Part shown: one piece after another, positions 1-7,013 of the stretch | Position numbering within the stretch: position 1 is the stretch's first letter | How the letters are laid out: every line of letters begins with the position of its first letter | Origin: Bacteroidales bacterium | Lineage (GTDB): Bacteria; Bacteroidota; Bacteroidia; Bacteroidales; WCHB1-69 | Assembly (NCBI GenBank): GCA_028683685.1 | Contig: JAQUHH010000121.1 | Coordinates: 1 to 7,090, forward strand | Length of the DNA stretch: 7,090 nucleotides | Direction: 5' to 3' | Notes under the pieces: generated by a model | Told to the model about the DNA's origin: nothing | Database searches by the model: none | What the model saw: the letters and a program-made list of their open reading frames with translations, nothing else | Translations under genes and position numbers: made by a program

Positions 1-305
1 TGACCAATGTCGTGCAACAATATGGCGTAATAGGCAGCCAAAGCATCTTCTTCCGAAATAGGAACGTTTTTCATTCGGAGTGAATCGACGGCCAACATCA
101 TTAGATGCATAGCTCCCAGCGCATGATGAAAACGACTGTGATTGGCACCCGGATAAACTAAACTCGTCAATCCCAACTGCTTGATGCGTCTCAAACGTTG
201 AAAATACTTGTGTCCTATTAAATCATAGCTTAATTCATCTGGAATAGTAATAAAACCATGGACTGGATCGTTTATTATTTTTCTCTTATTGTAGGTGTCA
301 AACAC
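1..305 (-). CDS. HD-superfamily phosphohydrolase, N-terminal part (runs off the left edge)
   Basis: I translated the reverse strand by hand; 101 residues are visible before the window ends. The N-terminus reads KIINDPVHGFITIP, followed by RLRRIKQLGLTSLVYPGA and then NHSRFHHALGAMHLM. This is the hallmark opening of the dNTPase-like HD phosphohydrolases (COG1078 type). The first metal-binding His of the HD fold is expected at about H61, and the signature His-Asp pair is H98-D99 in LLHDIG. The last HD-domain Asp and the C-terminal part lie outside the window. The start is taken as GTG at 305-303, because an in-frame TAA lies 15 codons upstream (323-321), there is no ATG before the conserved KIINDP block, and GTG sits seven codons before that block. 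The family hydrolyses phosphate esters, probably of nucleotides, in the cytoplasm; the substrate here is unknown. The gene is divergent from porX. The family call is firm, the exact function is not. Confidence 0.9.
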   Translation of the reverse strand, partial: MFDTYNKRKIINDPVHGFITIPDELSYDLIGHKYFQRLRRIKQLGLTSLVYPGANHSRFHHALGAMHLMMLAVDSLRMKNVPISEEDALAAYYAILLHDIG

Positions 306-328
306 GATAATTTGCTTATTTTAAAGTT

Positions 329-359
329 CAAAAATATGATTATTTTCGTTGCATTGTCA
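329..359 (-). promoter_or_regulatory. Candidate Bacteroidota-type promoter for the HD phosphohydrolase gene
   Basis: On the minus strand TATTTTTG (336-329) matches the Bacteroidota -7 consensus TAnnTTTG. A TG dinucleotide (359-358) lies 21 bases upstream, within the 17-23 base spacing reported for the TTG/TG element. Transcription would begin near 322, leaving an untranslated leader of roughly 17 bases before the GTG start. The region is very AT-rich, so such matches occur by chance and the -33 half is minimal. Confidence 0.35.
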
Positions 360-386
360 TAAATTGGAAAAAATCAATTATTTTTG
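354..386 (+). promoter_or_regulatory. Candidate Bacteroidota-type promoter for the porX gene run
   Basis: TTG at 354-356 is followed after 22 bases by TATTTTTG at 379-386, fitting the TTG-N17-23-TAnnTTTG pattern of the main Bacteroidota sigma factor. Transcription would start near 393, giving a leader of about 100 bases before porX. A short inverted pair, AATTG (362-366) and CAATT (375-379), lies inside the spacer and could be an operator half-site pair, but five bases in this AT-rich stretch is close to chance. No better TAnnTTTG match was seen nearer to the porX start. Confidence 0.35.
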
Positions 387-492
387 TTATTATTTTAGTA
401 GTAGTAAATGGTTCCAAAACGAAGATTTAATAACGAATGGATATTTTTAATACAAAAACATATTATTTATTTAACGATGACAGGCTTGCTAT

Positions 493-2049
493 ATGACGAA
501 TACGAAAATTTTGTGGGTAGATGATGAAATTGATCTTTTAAAACCTCATGTGATGTTTCTTGAACAAAAAGGTTTTTTGGTGGAAACGGCAAACAATGGA
601 GCGGAAGCTCTGGAAATGCTTAAAGAATCGATGTATGATGTGGTTTTGCTAGACGAAAATATGCCTGGATTAAGTGGTTTGGAAGTTTTGACAAGGCTTA
701 ATGAGACGAATCCTACCCTGCCTGTGGTGATGATAACCAAAAGTGAAGAAGAGCATATTATGAACGATGCTCTCGGTTCCAATATTTTTGATTACTTGAT
801 TAAACCTGTCAATCCGAATCAAATTTTGCTGAGTTTGAAAAAAATTGTGGAAAACAAGGAACTCATAAGGAAAAAGCAACTTTTGACCTATCAACAGAAT
901 TTCAGAACCATCAGCATGGACATTATGAATGCTGCAACCATACAAGAGTGGATGGACATTTATAAAAAGCTGACATATTGGGACATTGAATTGGATAAAA
1001 TCAACGATGAAAATATTAGTCAAATTATTCAAGAACAAAAAGACGAAGCCAATCGTTCATTTTGTAAGTTTTATTCCAAAAATTATATGGATTGGTTGCA
1101 ACCTGAATGCGAGAATCGTCCCGAAATGTCGCATACCATATTGAAAAACAAACTCATTCCTAATATATCCAGCGATAATCCTACGTTTTTAATAGTGATT
1201 GACAATTTGAGATACGACCAATGGAAGGTTTTGGAACCCGTACTTTCTAATTATTTTAGAATAGAAGAGGACAGTTTGTATTGTGGAATTTTGCCCACGG
1301 CCACGCATTATGCTCGTAATGCGCTGTTTGCTGGAATGTTGCCGTCCGAGATCAAAAAGAAATACCCTGAATATTGGGTAGAAGAATCTTCGGAAGAGAA
1401 CAAAAATCAGCATGAGAGTTCGTTGTTTGCCGAAAATTTAAAACGGTATGGCAAAAATGTCAAGTTTCACTATGCCAAGGTTTTAAATCAGGAATTTGGA
1501 AAAAAAATGGTCGACAATTTGAATCAGTATTTGCACCATCCCATTAATGTAATTATTTTCAATTTTATTGATATGTTGTCGCATGCCCGAACGGATGTAG
1601 AAATAGTTCGAGAATTGGCTCCCGACGAATCGGCCTATCGTTCGGTTACCGTTTCTTGGTTCGAGCATTCTCCCTTGTTTGATTTGCTGAAAAAATTGGC
1701 AGAAAAAAATGTTTCGGTGGTTATTACTGCCGATCATGGATCTATTCGAGTGAATAATCCAGTTCGAATTATGGGAGATAAATCAACCAATTCTAATTTG
1801 CGATACAAGGTTGGGAAAACCCTTGGGGGTTTTAATCCGAAGGAGGTTTTTGAAATTCAGAATCCAGCCAAAGCATTTTTGCCCCAAGAAAACTTGTCGA
1901 GTACTTTTGTCTTTTGTCGAAGCAATGATTTTTTCGCCTATCCCAACAATTATAATTACTACGTAAATTATTATAAAAATACGTTTCAACATGGTGGCAT
2001 CTCGATGGAAGAGGTGTTGATTCCATACATCAAACTAAAACCACGTTAA
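493..2049 (+). CDS. porX: PorX: T9SS response regulator with PglZ/alkaline-phosphatase-superfamily effector domain
   Basis: The 518-residue protein has three parts. Residues 1-120 are a receiver domain with acidic residues D10-D11, phospho-acceptor D54 (VVLLDENMPG), T82 and K104 (LIKP). Residues ~120-230 are a helical linker. Residues ~231-518 are a PglZ-type alkaline-phosphatase-superfamily domain. Likely zinc ligands and nucleophile are all present: D237 (VIDNLRYDQW), T271 (LPTATHY), D360 and H364 (FIDMLSH), D414-H415 (TADHGS) and H500 (QHGGISMEE). There is no DNA-binding domain. In Porphyromonas and Flavobacterium, PorX is the cytoplasmic partner of the sensor kinase PorY, acts with the sigma factor SigP on T9SS genes, and is a zinc phosphodiesterase acting on oligonucleotides. 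No porY-like gene is in the window. The gene heads a tight plus-strand run; tsaE starts two bases after its stop. The ATG at 493 gives a receiver domain of normal length. Identification is strong; signalling behaviour is inferred from the family. Confidence 0.95.
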   Translation: MTNTKILWVDDEIDLLKPHVMFLEQKGFLVETANNGAEALEMLKESMYDVVLLDENMPGLSGLEVLTRLNETNPTLPVVMITKSEEEHIMNDALGSNIFDYLIKPVNPNQILLSLKKIVENKELIRKKQLLTYQQNFRTISMDIMNAATIQEWMDIYKKLTYWDIELDKINDENISQIIQEQKDEANRSFCKFYSKNYMDWLQPECENRPEMSHTILKNKLIPNISSDNPTFLIVIDNLRYDQWKVLEPVLSNYFRIEEDSLYCGILPTATHYARNALFAGMLPSEIKKKYPEYWVEESSEENKNQHESSLFAENLKRYGKNVKFHYAKVLNQEFGKKMVDNLNQYLHHPINVIIFNFIDMLSHARTDVEIVRELAPDESAYRSVTVSWFEHSPLFDLLKKLAEKNVSVVITADHGSIRVNNPVRIMGDKSTNSNLRYKVGKTLGGFNPKEVFEIQNPAKAFLPQENLSSTFVFCRSNDFFAYPNNYNYYVNYYKNTFQHGGISMEEVLIPYIKLKPR

Positions 2050-2051
2050 AA

Positions 2052-2465
2052 ATGCAGATGCAAATTAAAAGCATTGAAGAATTAAAAAAAGTTGCACAAA
2101 GCTTGCTCCATCATCACAAAGAAGCCCGAGTTTTTGCATTGCAAGGCGAAATGGGTGTTGGAAAAACGACTTTTGTAAAATCTTTGTGCGAAGTTCTAGA
2201 TTCAGATAGCTTGGTGTCGAGCCCCACTTTTACCATTGTAAATGAGTATGTTGATAAACATCTTGATCCCATTTATCATTTTGATTTATATCGTCTAGAA
2301 TCGATCGATGATGTTCGACAAATTGGAGCAGAAGATTATTTTTATAGCGGTCATTATTGTTTTGTCGAATGGCCCGAAATAGCGTCCTTGCTTATGCCTG
2401 ATAATGTTGTTTATGTAAAAATTACGGTGAACGAAATCACCAAAAGTAGAATGTTTGAGTTTTAA
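2052..2465 (+). CDS. tsaE: TsaE: ATPase of the tRNA threonylcarbamoyladenosine (t6A37) synthesis complex
   Basis: This 137-residue cytoplasmic P-loop protein is of normal TsaE length. The Walker A motif GEMGVGKT is at residues 32-39. It is followed by the family signature SSPTFTIVNEY (56-66), FDLYRL (77-82) with the conserved Asp78, and FVEWPE (104-109) with the E106-W107 pair. TsaE works with TsaB and TsaD to transfer the threonylcarbamoyl group made by TsaC/TsaC2 onto A37 of ANN-decoding tRNAs; neither partner gene is in this window. The start ATG at 2052 lies two bases after the porX stop, so translational coupling is likely. A second in-frame ATG two codons later (2058) is a possible alternative that changes nothing in the fold. 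It is followed by ald after 12 bases. The same porX-tsaE-ald order is, from memory, recurrent in Bacteroidota genomes. Confidence 0.96.
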   Translation: MQMQIKSIEELKKVAQSLLHHHKEARVFALQGEMGVGKTTFVKSLCEVLDSDSLVSSPTFTIVNEYVDKHLDPIYHFDLYRLESIDDVRQIGAEDYFYSGHYCFVEWPEIASLLMPDNVVYVKITVNEITKSRMFEF

Positions 2466-2477
2466 AAAATAATAGTC

Positions 2478-3701
2478 ATGGAAGAAAATCAATCAAAATA
2501 TTTCAATATCAGTCGCAGTGGCTTGATGCCTAAGGAAGAAATGTTGGATGTTCGCACTAAAAGTAGTTCTTTGGTGGTAGGTATTCCAAAAGAGATTTGT
2601 TTTTATGAAAATCGAGTGGCCATTGTTCCCGAAGCAGTAAATATGTTGGTTGAGAATGGCTATCGAGTTGTAATTGAGGAAAATGCAGGATTGGGAGCCT
2701 GTTTTACGGATACCGAATATGCCGAAGCAGGAGGCGAAATTGTAGGCACCGCCAAGGAGGTTTTTCAACAAGCCGATATTATAGCCAAAGTTTCCCCTTT
2801 GTCTATGCCAGAAATAGAATTCGTTAAAAAAGGACAAACCATTATTTCGGCTCTTCATATTTCGGCTCAAACGCCCGAATATTTCCGAAAACTTTCTGAA
2901 AAGAAAGTTATTGCTTTGGCTTTTGAATTTATTCGAGACAGTTTCAACTCATTTCCTTTGGTTCGAGCAGTCAGCGAAATTGCAGGAAATACTTCCATTT
3001 TGTTAGCTGCACAGTATTTGGCAGATACCAGCTATGGAAAAGGAAATATGCTGGGTGGTTTTTCTGGAATTACACCTACAGAAGTCGTTATAATTGGTTC
3101 TGGAACGGTGGGCGAGTTTGCCGCTCGAGCGGCATTGGGACTGGGTGCTATGGTTAAGGTTTTTGATAATAATCTTTTTAAACTTCGCCGTTTGCAAACC
3201 AGTGTGAATTCTCGAATTTTTACGTCTGTTATTCAACCGAAAGTACTATTGAAATCACTGCGTACAGCCCATGTCGTAATTGGAGCCCTAAGAAATCATA
3301 AAGGGAGAACCCCTATTGTGGTAACCGAAGATATGGTTCGACAAATGAAAAAAGGAGCTGTGATTATTGACGTAAGCATCGATCAAGGTGGTTGTTTTGA
3401 AACGTCCAGAGTGACTTCTCATGCAAATCCTACTTTTCAAGCCTACGGTGTAACTCATTATTGCGTGCCCAATATTGCCGCCCGTGTGCCACATACTGCT
3501 TCTTATGCTTTGTGTAACTATTTGGGTCATACAGTTTTGGAGATTTGTGAATACGGAGGTGTCGAAAATATGATAAAACAAGATAATGGACTCCGAAAAG
3601 GAGTTTATCTATATAAAGGTGCTTTGACCAATCAAGTGATTGGCGAAATGTACAACATTCCATATCAAGATATTGACCTCATCACTTCCTCTTGGTTATA
3701 A
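2478..3701 (+). CDS. ald: Alanine dehydrogenase (NAD-dependent), Bacteroidota type with N-terminal extension
   Basis: The 407-residue protein belongs to the alanine dehydrogenase/transhydrogenase-alpha family, which interconverts L-alanine and pyruvate plus ammonium with NAD. The conserved core begins at VVGIPKE (33-39). The substrate-binding Arg is R46 (ENRVAIVPE) and the Lys is K104 (AKVSPL). The catalytic His is probably H127 (ALHISAQ) and the catalytic Asp is probably D302 in IDVSIDQGG. The Rossmann glycine motif GSGTVG is at 207-212, and acidic D230 at the end of the second strand (KVFD) favours NAD over NADP. The C-terminal block HYCVPNIAARVPHTASYAL also fits. About 30 residues precede the core and are absent from classical ~370-residue Ald proteins. 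The ATG at 2478 (AATAGTCATGG) follows tsaE by 12 bases. Direction in the cell (catabolic or ammonium-assimilating) cannot be told from sequence. Confidence 0.92.
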   Translation: MEENQSKYFNISRSGLMPKEEMLDVRTKSSSLVVGIPKEICFYENRVAIVPEAVNMLVENGYRVVIEENAGLGACFTDTEYAEAGGEIVGTAKEVFQQADIIAKVSPLSMPEIEFVKKGQTIISALHISAQTPEYFRKLSEKKVIALAFEFIRDSFNSFPLVRAVSEIAGNTSILLAAQYLADTSYGKGNMLGGFSGITPTEVVIIGSGTVGEFAARAALGLGAMVKVFDNNLFKLRRLQTSVNSRIFTSVIQPKVLLKSLRTAHVVIGALRNHKGRTPIVVTEDMVRQMKKGAVIIDVSIDQGGCFETSRVTSHANPTFQAYGVTHYCVPNIAARVPHTASYALCNYLGHTVLEICEYGGVENMIKQDNGLRKGVYLYKGALTNQVIGEMYNIPYQDIDLITSSWL

Positions 3702-3710
3702 ATTTAGTTT

Positions 3711-5141
3711 ATGAAAAAGTTTTTCCATTTTAGTATACTGCTTTCTTTCATGTTGCTTTTTTCTATTAAAACTTTTGGGCAAATTGAATACCAAAAATTA
3801 GATGGAAGTTGGCAAGGGTATATTGTGAGCGAAAAAGACACCATTGTACTTGTTTTTGATGTCGATTCAGAATCGAAAACACCTGTTTTGATGACTTTTC
3901 CTAATTTTGCAATGCAAGATGTTCGTCCACAGGGAATGCGATTTGCAAATGATACATTACAACTTTCAATTTCTGCTTTGGCAGCTCGTATTCAGCTTGT
4001 ATACAAAAATGAAAATGAAATGGATGGATTTTGGATAGCTAGCAATTCAAAGGATACTTTGTCTTTGCAAATGCAAAAAACGAATCATCCCTTGCGAATC
4101 AATCGTCCACAAACGCCTAAAGAACCCTTTCCATATTCTTCACAAATTATTATAGTTCAGAATAAAAAAGCGAAGGTTTCCATCGAGGGAACTTTGACAT
4201 TGCCGCAAGGAAAAGGACCTTTCCCTTGTGTGATATTGGTCACTGGTTCGGGTCCGCAGGATCGAAATTCTGAAATTTTGATGCATAAATCTTTTTGGGT
4301 CATTGCCGATTATTTGTCGCGTCATGGCATTGCTGTTTTTCGATACGATGAAAGAGGAGTGGGTAAAACAACTGGAAATTTTTCCACTTCGACATCTTAT
4401 GATTTTACAGATGATTTATTGGCTGTTTATACGCATTTGAGAAAACATAAAAACTTGAATAAAAAACAAATTGGACTTGCTGGACACAGCGAAGGTGGTT
4501 TGGTATGTGCCATGGCAGCAGCTAAAAATAAAAATGTAGGTTTTTACATTTCTCTTGCCGGACCGGCTGTTAGAGGAAGCGAAATTTTATTGGAACAATC
4601 CAAACAACTGTTTATGGTTTCAGGAAAAGACGAAGAATATGTCAATTTTGAATATGCTTTTCGCAAGAAAATTTTTGAGATGTTTCATTCTATTTCCGAT
4701 TCTCAAAAATTTGCAGAAGCCATGCGTGAATATTTTGAGAAAACCATGACTGAAATAAGTGAGGAGAAAGCGAAAGAACATAATATTTCAAAGCCCTTTG
4801 CCGAAATGTGGATAATGCAACTTTCGTCTCCTTGGATGAAAGAATTTATGAGTATTGACCCTGCAAATTATCTGCGGAAAATGAAGTGTCCTGTTTTGGT
4901 AATGATTGGGGAAAAAGATTTTCAAGTTCCTCATTATCAGAATTTACCTATATATGAAAATGTTTTTTCAGAATCGAAACATCCAAATTATACACTATTA
5001 AAAATGCCCCAATTAAATCATCTTTTTCAAACTGCAAATACGGGTTCAATTTCTGAATATGGTCGTATCGAAGAGACATTTTCTCCCATGGCTTTGGAAA
5101 CGATGAAAGATTGGATTTTAAAAACAATAAAAACAAATTAA
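3711..5141 (+). CDS. Secreted alpha/beta hydrolase (serine esterase/peptidase-like)
   Basis: The 476-residue precursor starts with a signal peptide (K2-K3, hydrophobic core ~7-19, likely cleavage after G23 before Q24), so it is exported to the periplasm or beyond. Residues ~25-130 look like a beta-rich N-terminal domain. An alpha/beta-hydrolase core follows from ~140. Landmarks are the oxyanion region VTGSGPQDRN (177-186), FRYDERGVGKT, the nucleophile elbow GHSEGG with S260, the probable acid D403 (GEKDFQVP) and the probable base H437 (QLNHLF). A helical, charged segment at ~300-390 is probably a cap over the active site. The triad appears complete, so the enzyme should be active. The family includes EstD-type esterases and S9-like peptidases; the substrate cannot be assigned. 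No C-terminal T9SS sorting domain is evident, because the protein ends right after the last helix of the hydrolase fold. It starts nine bases after ald and ends one base before gldD. Confidence 0.88.
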   Translation: MKKFFHFSILLSFMLLFSIKTFGQIEYQKLDGSWQGYIVSEKDTIVLVFDVDSESKTPVLMTFPNFAMQDVRPQGMRFANDTLQLSISALAARIQLVYKNENEMDGFWIASNSKDTLSLQMQKTNHPLRINRPQTPKEPFPYSSQIIIVQNKKAKVSIEGTLTLPQGKGPFPCVILVTGSGPQDRNSEILMHKSFWVIADYLSRHGIAVFRYDERGVGKTTGNFSTSTSYDFTDDLLAVYTHLRKHKNLNKKQIGLAGHSEGGLVCAMAAAKNKNVGFYISLAGPAVRGSEILLEQSKQLFMVSGKDEEYVNFEYAFRKKIFEMFHSISDSQKFAEAMREYFEKTMTEISEEKAKEHNISKPFAEMWIMQLSSPWMKEFMSIDPANYLRKMKCPVLVMIGEKDFQVPHYQNLPIYENVFSESKHPNYTLLKMPQLNHLFQTANTGSISEYGRIEETFSPMALETMKDWILKTIKTN

Positions 5142-5142
5142 A

Positions 5143-5751
5143 ATGAATTTTTTCAATAAAAAAAGGCGAACATTATTTTTGATAGTAAGCATCGTTATGG
5201 CTTTAATCTCTACTTCTTGTGTAAATGATGAGGAATATTACAATCCGAAACCCAGAGGTTATTTTAGAATTGATTTGCCAAGTACTGAATATCAGGTCTT
5301 TGACACTGCTTTCCCTTTTAGTTTTGAATATTCTAAACATGCTTTTATAGCACCTCATGAAAGTAAGGATGCGGAGCCTTATTGGATTGATATTAGTTAT
5401 CCTGATTTGGCAGCCACTATTTATATTTCGCATAAAGTGATTAAAAATAATTTGTATGAATATACAGAAGATTCTCGTTCGTTTGCCAATAAGCATATTC
5501 CCAAAGCCAACGATTTATTTGAATTAATTGTGGATGACCCAAAGAGTCGTGTATTTGGAAAAATTTATCATATTGATGGTTCTGGAGTTGCTAGTACGTG
5601 TCAGTTTTGGGTAACCGACAGTGTTCGAAATTTTGTGAGAGGTTCCGTTTATTTTGATATGATGCCCAACAATGATTCTCTAGCTCCAGTGATAGATTAT
5701 CTCCGAAACGATGTTCTGCACATGATAAATACATTTGAATGGAAAAAGTAG
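5143..5751 (+). CDS. gldD: GldD: gliding motility lipoprotein
   Basis: The 202-residue protein has a basic N-terminus (K6 K7 R8 R9), a hydrophobic stretch (~10-22) and a lipobox-like ISTSC with Cys26 as the lipidated residue. The mature part opens with YYNPKPRGYFRIDLP (32-46), then FPFSFEYSKHAFI and EPYWIDISYP, and ends with the YLRNDVLHMINTFEWKK block. This order of motifs and the length match GldD. In Flavobacterium johnsoniae GldD is a cell-envelope lipoprotein needed for gliding, and gldD is commonly next to gldE, which is not seen here. The start ATG comes one base after the stop of the hydrolase gene (TAAAATG), so coupled translation is likely. The lipobox has Ser at -3 and -1, slightly off the LSGC/LAGC ideal but usual in this phylum. 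Recognition is by family motifs recalled from memory, without a search. Confidence 0.9.
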   Translation: MNFFNKKRRTLFLIVSIVMALISTSCVNDEEYYNPKPRGYFRIDLPSTEYQVFDTAFPFSFEYSKHAFIAPHESKDAEPYWIDISYPDLAATIYISHKVIKNNLYEYTEDSRSFANKHIPKANDLFELIVDDPKSRVFGKIYHIDGSGVASTCQFWVTDSVRNFVRGSVYFDMMPNNDSLAPVIDYLRNDVLHMINTFEWKK

Positions 5752-5764
5752 AAAGCTTGGTTTT

Positions 5765-6988
5765 TCAATCCAATACTTCAAATACTTTCTTTCTTTTTTC
5801 CAGTTCGCTTTTAATCATCTCAATTTGGTTTTCCTCTTGAAGGTGGAAAGTAATCGTAATCCGAACGTACCCAACTGGAACAATATTTGAAAAGCGATCG
5901 TGCCAAACGTCGTGAATACTGGCTTTGAATTTTTCTAAAATAGCCGTAATTTCATTTAATTCGCCAGAAACATCAGGTGCAAGAATTCTAATACGAACTC
6001 TTAGTTTTTCATTCAACATTCCTTTTTCGAGAATTTGCTCCAATAGCGACATTTTTATGTTTCCGCCAGAGATTATGGCAAGTACTCGTTTGTCGATGCA
6101 ATTTCTTTTGCGTCCAGCGATGGCAGCTAATGAAACGACTCCAGAAGGTTCCGCCAAAAGTTTTCCACGTTGCAATAAAAGGTAGGTGATGTGGGCAATT
6201 TCCTCGTCCGAAACAACAACAAAATCGTCCACTAGCTCACTGATGATTTTATAGGTAAGTTCACCGGGTCGTTTTACCGCAATTCCGTCTGCAATTGAAG
6301 ATACTTGAGGCAAAGTGATAATTTGTTTCTTTTTTATAGAGTTTATCATGGAAGCAGTGCCTTCAGATTCTACTCCGATAATTTTGATGGACGGATTAAT
6401 TTGTTTTGCCACAATAGCAATGCCCGAAATGAGTCCGCCACCGCCAATGGGAACATAAATTTCGTCAATATCCTTGAGTTGGTCGAATATCTCAAGAGCT
6501 ATGGTTCCTTGTCCAGCAATTATTTGGCGGTCGTCAAAAGGTTCAATAAATGTAGCATTGCTCTCTGCTGCATATTTTTTTGCAGCCACATAGGCTTCGT
6601 CAAAATTATCCCCAATAAGTTCAACATCAGCACCGTATGCTTTTGTAGCAATAACTTTTAGCGGAGGTGTAAAAATGGGCATGAAAATTTTGCTGTGAAC
6701 ATCCATTTTAGAAGCAGCAAAAGCTACTCCTTGAGCATGGTTTCCAGCAGATGCACAGGTGACGCCGTGACTCAGTTCTTCGGGAGTAAGATGGTAGAGC
6801 TTGTTTATTGCTCCGCGGACTTTAAATGAGCCCGTAGATTGCAAGTTTTCAAGTTTTAAGAACACCTCTGCTCCCGATAAATTCGAGAAAATTCGGCTGT
6901 GCTCAATGGCCGTCTGTTTGACAATTGGTTTTAATATTTTTTGTGCTTCAATTATTTCTGAAAAATTCGGTGCTTGCTTTGAATCCAT
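5765..6988 (-). CDS. ilvA: Threonine ammonia-lyase (threonine dehydratase) with C-terminal ACT-like domain
   Basis: The 407-residue PLP enzyme deaminates L-threonine to 2-oxobutyrate and ammonium, usually the first step of isoleucine synthesis. Residues ~10-320 are the fold-type II catalytic domain. K56 in STGSFKVRGA is the PLP Schiff-base lysine, SAGNHAQGVA (80-89) is the substrate loop, GGGG (182-185) holds the PLP phosphate, and LAEPSGVVSLAA and ISGGNIK are also present. Residues ~325-407 form a single ACT-like regulatory domain (LRVRIRILAPDVSGELNEI). That is shorter than the two-domain E. coli IlvA (514 residues), so allosteric control probably differs. The start is ATG at 6988-6986 (MDSKQAP). 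The frame stays open 13 codons further, to a TTG at 7027-7025, but that extension overlaps a strong promoter-like motif and is not conserved-looking. The gene is convergent with gldD. Catabolic versus biosynthetic use is not decided by the sequence, and no other ilv gene is in view. Confidence 0.93.
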   Translation of the reverse strand: MDSKQAPNFSEIIEAQKILKPIVKQTAIEHSRIFSNLSGAEVFLKLENLQSTGSFKVRGAINKLYHLTPEELSHGVTCASAGNHAQGVAFAASKMDVHSKIFMPIFTPPLKVIATKAYGADVELIGDNFDEAYVAAKKYAAESNATFIEPFDDRQIIAGQGTIALEIFDQLKDIDEIYVPIGGGGLISGIAIVAKQINPSIKIIGVESEGTASMINSIKKKQIITLPQVSSIADGIAVKRPGELTYKIISELVDDFVVVSDEEIAHITYLLLQRGKLLAEPSGVVSLAAIAGRKRNCIDKRVLAIISGGNIKMSLLEQILEKGMLNEKLRVRIRILAPDVSGELNEITAILEKFKASIHDVWHDRFSNIVPVGYVRITITFHLQEENQIEMIKSELEKRKKVFEVLD

Positions 6989-7013
6989 GCTGTTTGTTTT
7001 TACCTGTTTTATT

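Noticed and set aside
362..379. An AATTG/CAATT inverted repeat as a transcription-factor operator.
   Set aside because: Five bases with an 8-base loop in a very AT-rich region is near chance expectation, so it is not listed as a feature on its own.
477..524. A 15-codon open frame starting at ATG 477 that overlaps the porX start in another frame, a possible leader peptide.
   Set aside because: It has no clear ribosome binding site, no regulatory codon run and no attenuator-like hairpin; in AT-rich DNA such short frames are expected by chance.
2050..2057. A possible alternative role for the porX-tsaE junction as a fused or frameshifted gene.
   Set aside because: porX ends with its expected C-terminal block (VLIPYIKLKPR) and tsaE has a normal N-terminus, so these are two intact genes.
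546..3663. Several reverse-strand open frames of 60-125 codons opposite porX, tsaE and ald.
   Set aside because: Each lies fully inside a well-supported gene on the other strand; their translations show no recognisable motif and look like antisense shadows.
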